DNA of 64,000 nt from NCBI GenBank assembly GCA_034506335.1, contig JAPDPR010000009.1, forward strand, positions 1 to 64,000, given 5' to 3'. The notes below the pieces were generated by a model. That model did no database searches. It saw nothing but the letters and a program-made list of their open reading frames with translations, and was not told the origin of the DNA. Shown here in pieces: positions 61,055 through 64,000 of this stretch (positions within the stretch are counted from its first letter, which is position 1; the number at the start of each line of letters is the position of its first letter). A program made the translations under genes and the position numbers. The stretch comes from a candidate division KSB1 bacterium. GTDB lineage: Bacteria > Zhuqueibacterota > Zhuqueibacteria > JANLFK01 > Oleimicrobiaceae.

Positions 61055-62026
61055 GTGCACATTGGCATTGTTGACATACTGATCGCCAGTCTGCTGGCCT
61101 TTGGGCTCTTTTACTTCGGTGTTACCATACCGGTAGAAAAGCGTCGCCGCCGCGTGCGGGATCGTTTGGAGCGCTTCACGCTGCAAAAGCCGCATGTAGA
61201 AAAGGAGCAGACGCCGGAGATAGTTATCACCAGGGACCAGCTCAGCACCATCCCACTTTTCAATCGCATTTTGCGGCGGATGGATTTTGCTGCGGCTCTG
61301 CGTCGCCTTCTCGAGCAGGCGGGCATGAAGATGACCGTTGGGAGCATGGTCCTCCTCATGCTGGTGGTGGCCAGCATTGCCTTTTTGTTCACTATGAGGT
61401 TGCAGAACCCAGCTCTCACGGTATTGGTCACCGTGGCGAGCGGCTTCCTGCCGCTTCTGTGGGTAAAACAGAAGCGGAAGCGTCGCCTCAAACAGTTCGA
61501 GCGCCATTTCCCCGACGCCTTGGATCTCATGACCAGCGCTCTACGGGCGGGGCTCTCCTTCGTGGGTGCTCTGGGCATGGTGGGCAAAGAAGCACGACCT
61601 CCTATTGGCGAGGAGTTTAGCAAAACCTACGAGGAGCAAGCACTGGGCATACCCATTGAGGAGTCGCTGGAGCGTTTGACGCAGCGTATCGACAGCTTGG
61701 ATTTGCGTTTCTTTGTCACCGCGTTGCTCATTCAGCGTGACATTGGCGGCAACCTGACGGAGCTGCTGGAAAAAATCAGTCTCACCATCCGCGAACGCTT
61801 CAAGCTCATTGGCCAAGTGCGGGCGCAAACCGCCCAGGGTCGCTTCACCGGCTGGATGCTCACCGGTATGCCGTTCGTCATGGCACTGATTATCTCAGTG
61901 CTCAATCGTCAGTACATCATGCTTTTGGTGACGGAGAAGTTGGGCCAGTACATGATCGCCATGGCGCTCTTCATGCAGTTTCTCGGTTTTCTTGTGATTA
62001 GGAAAGTGGTTAACATCAAACCGTAG
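61055..62026 (+). CDS. tadB: TadB inner-membrane platform protein
   Basis: 323 residues, GTG start after GAAGAGGAGAG. Hydrophobic segments at the N-terminus, around 95-135 and at the C-terminus frame the T2SSF (GspF) domain: FERHFPDALDLMTSALRAGLSFVGALGMV, QALGIPIEESLERLTQRI and DLRFFVTALLIQRDIGGNLTELLEKI. TadB and TadC form the membrane platform on which CpaF acts. Its separation from cpaF by the four-gene signalling cassette is unusual; the two are normally adjacent. Confidence 0.95.
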   Translation: MHIGIVDILIASLLAFGLFYFGVTIPVEKRRRRVRDRLERFTLQKPHVEKEQTPEIVITRDQLSTIPLFNRILRRMDFAAALRRLLEQAGMKMTVGSMVLLMLVVASIAFLFTMRLQNPALTVLVTVASGFLPLLWVKQKRKRRLKQFERHFPDALDLMTSALRAGLSFVGALGMVGKEARPPIGEEFSKTYEEQALGIPIEESLERLTQRIDSLDLRFFVTALLIQRDIGGNLTELLEKISLTIRERFKLIGQVRAQTAQGRFTGWMLTGMPFVMALIISVLNRQYIMLLVTEKLGQYMIAMALFMQFLGFLVIRKVVNIKP

Positions 62027-62039
62027 TTGAGGACGCGGA

Positions 62040-62984
62040 ATGGACCTGGTCATCGCGACAGCTCTTGCCACGTTTGGCATCACTTTTGGCGTCGGCTACG
62101 GTGTGTACAGGCTCTTCGCCCGTCACAATCCGGTCCTACAGAGGTTACACCGTTATGTGGAAGAGGACTATTCCAGGCGGGAGAAGGAGGGGAGTACTCT
62201 GCCTGGTGCCAAGCTGCGCCCGACTATGGTCAGAGTCCTGGAGCGCATCAGCAAATCGCGGCCGCTCAGCGAGGAGAAATTGCGGGGGCTCAAATTGCAG
62301 TTGCTCCAGGCGGGGGTGCTCCGCAATGACGCAGTCAACGTGTTTATCGGTGCGCAAGTCGCCCTGAGCTTGTTCCTCGGGTTAGCAGGAATGGGGGTTG
62401 CCGCCGCGGCACGAAAGCCTGCGGCCATGAGTCTATTAATCATTTGCATGTTCGCAATGATGGGCTACACGCTGCCACAGCTATGGCTACGCAGCCAGAT
62501 CAATCGGCGGAAAAAAGCAATTGTCCGAGGGCTCCCCGACGCCTTGGACTTGATGGTGGTCTGCGTAGAGGCAGGCCTTGGACTCAATGCTGCCCTTTTG
62601 CGCGTGGGGGAAGAATTGAAGCGGCACTGCCCGGTAGTGAGTGATGAGTTCTTGATGGTGACCAAGGAGATGCGAGCCGGCATATCGCGGCAGGACGCAC
62701 TGCGCCACCTGGCGGAGCGGAATCCCGTGGAGGATATCCAGTCATTTGTGGCCATTCTCATCCAGACGGACAGGTTGGGCTCCAGCATGGCCAAGACGCT
62801 GCGCGCACAGTCGGACAGTTTGCGAACCAGACGTCGGCAGAGGGCGGAAGAGGCAGCCGCCAAGACAAGCATAAAGCTCCTGTTTCCGCTCGTGTTCTTC
62901 ATACTGCCTGCCCTGTTTGTTGTGCTCTTAGGACCAGGGCTCTTGCAAGTGATCAAAGTGTTTTCTTCATCCGGTATGCGGTGA
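62040..62984 (+). CDS. tadC: TadC inner-membrane platform protein
   Basis: 314 residues starting 13 bases after tadB. The T2SSF domain has RGLPDALDLMVVCVEAGLGLNAALLRV, SDEFLMVTKEMRAGISRQDALRHLAERNP and SFVAILIQTDRLGSSMAKTLRAQSD, with flanking membrane helices (LLFPLVFFILPALFVVLLGPGLL). Partner of TadB. Confidence 0.95.
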   Translation: MDLVIATALATFGITFGVGYGVYRLFARHNPVLQRLHRYVEEDYSRREKEGSTLPGAKLRPTMVRVLERISKSRPLSEEKLRGLKLQLLQAGVLRNDAVNVFIGAQVALSLFLGLAGMGVAAAARKPAAMSLLIICMFAMMGYTLPQLWLRSQINRRKKAIVRGLPDALDLMVVCVEAGLGLNAALLRVGEELKRHCPVVSDEFLMVTKEMRAGISRQDALRHLAERNPVEDIQSFVAILIQTDRLGSSMAKTLRAQSDSLRTRRRQRAEEAAAKTSIKLLFPLVFFILPALFVVLLGPGLLQVIKVFSSSGMR

Positions 62985-63009
62985 GGTAGAAAACGTGGAG
63001 GCGGTCATC

Positions 63010-63363
63010 ATGATGAAGAAAGGCTCGTTGATGGTGCTCATCTTGTTGTGCTCGGCAATGGTGGCGTGTGGTGGTGGTGTGCACAAATATGCGCCGCCCT
63101 CCACGCCACCGAAGGCGGTCTTTGTGGGGAGCCAGATCCGGAGCTTGCACACCGACGGTCGTCTGCACGCTGGAACGGCGCCCATGATGCAGGCGGTGAC
63201 CGAAGACGGCCGTCGCTACGAGGGTCGCCTGGTGCAGATCAACGATCGCCAGGTCGTCCTAGCTGAAGGGTACAGGACGCGCATGGAGGGCAATCGGGTG
63301 GTGCGCGAAGAGCGCATCATCGACCTGCAGAAACACGCGGTGGTGATGCTGAAGATTTGGTGA
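63010..63363 (+). CDS. Small lipoprotein after tadC, possible pilus-assembly accessory
   Basis: 117 residues from the ATG at 63010, behind GGAGG; the frame reaches 62995. A lipoprotein signal ends SAMVAC. The short mature part has beta-strand character with TEDGRRYEGRLVQINDRQVVLAEG, like an SH3/LSm-type fold, and ends HAVVMLKIW. Being the next gene after tadC it could be a pilotin-like or secretin-assisting lipoprotein; Tad loci often carry one (TadD or a small Rcp protein). It is not TadD, as there is no TPR. Confidence 0.7.
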   Translation: MMKKGSLMVLILLCSAMVACGGGVHKYAPPSTPPKAVFVGSQIRSLHTDGRLHAGTAPMMQAVTEDGRRYEGRLVQINDRQVVLAEGYRTRMEGNRVVREERIIDLQKHAVVMLKIW

Positions 63364-63394
63364 AACAGGTTCATTCTGGAGCGGGAGGGAAGGG

Positions 63395-64000
63395 ATGCCG
63401 GCCATTGATGCTACCAGAAGGCGGCTACTAGCCACCACCGTGGTGGAAGCGAATTCTCTCTTGTCGAGGCTCGTCGGATTGCTGGGCTTGCGCGAGTTCC
63501 GTCGTGGTCTGGCGCTCTGGCTACGGCCTTGCCGGGCCATTCACACAGTGGGGATGCGCTACCCCATAGATGCGCTGTTCCTGGATGCCCGGCATCGTGT
63601 GGTGCGAATCGTCTCAGACCTTCAGCCAGGGCAAGTGGTGCAAACAGTGCCGAATGCGAGCAGCGTGTTGGAGCTTCCTGCCGGCGTGTGCCGAAGTTTG
63701 CAGGTGAGAGTGGGCGACATTCTCCACCTGGCCCCGGATAGCGTGCATCTGCGCGGCCTCACCGAGGCAATGCACTACTTGACCAACGCGGCCCTTGCTG
63801 TCTTGTATCTCAGGTTTGCATACCACGCATATCAAGGCTGGCAGCGTGCGGGGGACATCCTTCCGCTCGGCCTCTTTTTTGTCAATTCCTTATTGGTGTA
63901 CCTTTTTCTTACCCGGCGCCGGAGTTCGGTTGTGTCGGCACGTGCATTTGATTGGTTCGCAGCCATTGGCACCGTGTTCCTTTCCCTGTGTCTGACCCCG
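63395..64000 (+). CDS. DUF192 protein fused to a membrane domain, 3' end cut off by the window
   Basis: The frame is open to the window edge (202 codons). Residues of about 20-125 are a DUF192 domain: SRLVGLLGLREFRRGLALWLRPCRAIHTVGMRYPIDALFLD, read in parts, and LELPAGVCRSLQVRVGD. DUF192 proteins are small and usually stand alone or exported. Here at least two hydrophobic segments follow (PLGLFFVNSLLVYLFL, DWFAAIGTVFLSLCL), with RRRSSVVSARAFDWF between them, resembling the N-terminal part of bacterial isoprenylcysteine-methyltransferase-like proteins. GGGAGGGAAGGG precedes the ATG. Confidence 0.8.
   Translation, partial: MPAIDATRRRLLATTVVEANSLLSRLVGLLGLREFRRGLALWLRPCRAIHTVGMRYPIDALFLDARHRVVRIVSDLQPGQVVQTVPNASSVLELPAGVCRSLQVRVGDILHLAPDSVHLRGLTEAMHYLTNAALAVLYLRFAYHAYQGWQRAGDILPLGLFFVNSLLVYLFLTRRRSSVVSARAFDWFAAIGTVFLSLCLTP

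Overview
The window is a GC-rich, densely packed stretch of a bacterial chromosome with almost every gene on the + strand. Gene content points to an uncultured lineage of the Fibrobacterota-Chlorobi-Bacteroidota (FCB) superphylum, most like candidate division KSB1 or Calditrichota. The pointers are a GWxTD-domain protein, a DUF2851 protein, a secreted subtilisin and an eroded gene that both end in a FlgD-like/T9SS-type sorting domain (GVYFxRL...KLLLxR), several Omp85/D15-type barrels, a Bacteroides-like myo-inositol-phosphate synthase and a full Tad pilus locus. The phylum call is inference; no rRNA gene is present to settle it.

Layout. 0-4 kb: a truncated amidohydrolase lipoprotein and an M28 peptidase fused to a degenerate M19-like domain. 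4-6 kb: a gene-poor stretch with a decayed T9SS-cargo pseudogene and a 43-residue very basic protein on the - strand behind a strong promoter. 6-12.5 kb: a peptidase/propeller/barrel outer-membrane protein, a homocysteine methyltransferase-methylene-THF reductase fusion and a GWxTD protein. 12.5-22.7 kb: a phytol kinase-phytyl-phosphate kinase (VTE5-VTE6-like) fusion, enolase, an FtsB-like protein, DUF502, an uncharacterised barrel, an RsbW-like kinase, two Omp85-like proteins and rsmE. 22.8-31 kb: a small membrane protein, a beta-propeller lipoprotein, the subtilisin, a coiled-coil protein, an MFS transporter and DUF2851. 31-33.3 kb: feoAB. 33.3-37.7 kb: a promoter-driven lysine-degradation operon by the saccharopine route. 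37.7-48.2 kb: rsmI, a CDP-alcohol phosphatidyltransferase, panD, ino1, a MATE exporter, tmk, ctpA, ppdK and a HAD phosphatase.

48.8-63 kb is a Tad (tight adherence/Flp) pilus locus: two Flp-type pilins, prepilin peptidase, TadE-like pseudopilin, CpaB, CpaC secretin, CpaE, CpaF, TadB and TadC. Between cpaF and tadB sits a four-gene signalling cassette: a double-RecA KaiC-like ATPase, a REC-PAS3-GAF histidine kinase, a stand-alone receiver and a receiver with a novel helical C-terminal domain. This is the most interesting part of the window. The arrangement suggests, but does not prove, that a KaiC-type ATPase and a phosphorelay control pilus assembly or retraction. The window ends inside a DUF192 protein fused to a membrane domain.

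No rRNA, tRNA, CRISPR array or insertion sequence was recognised by eye.
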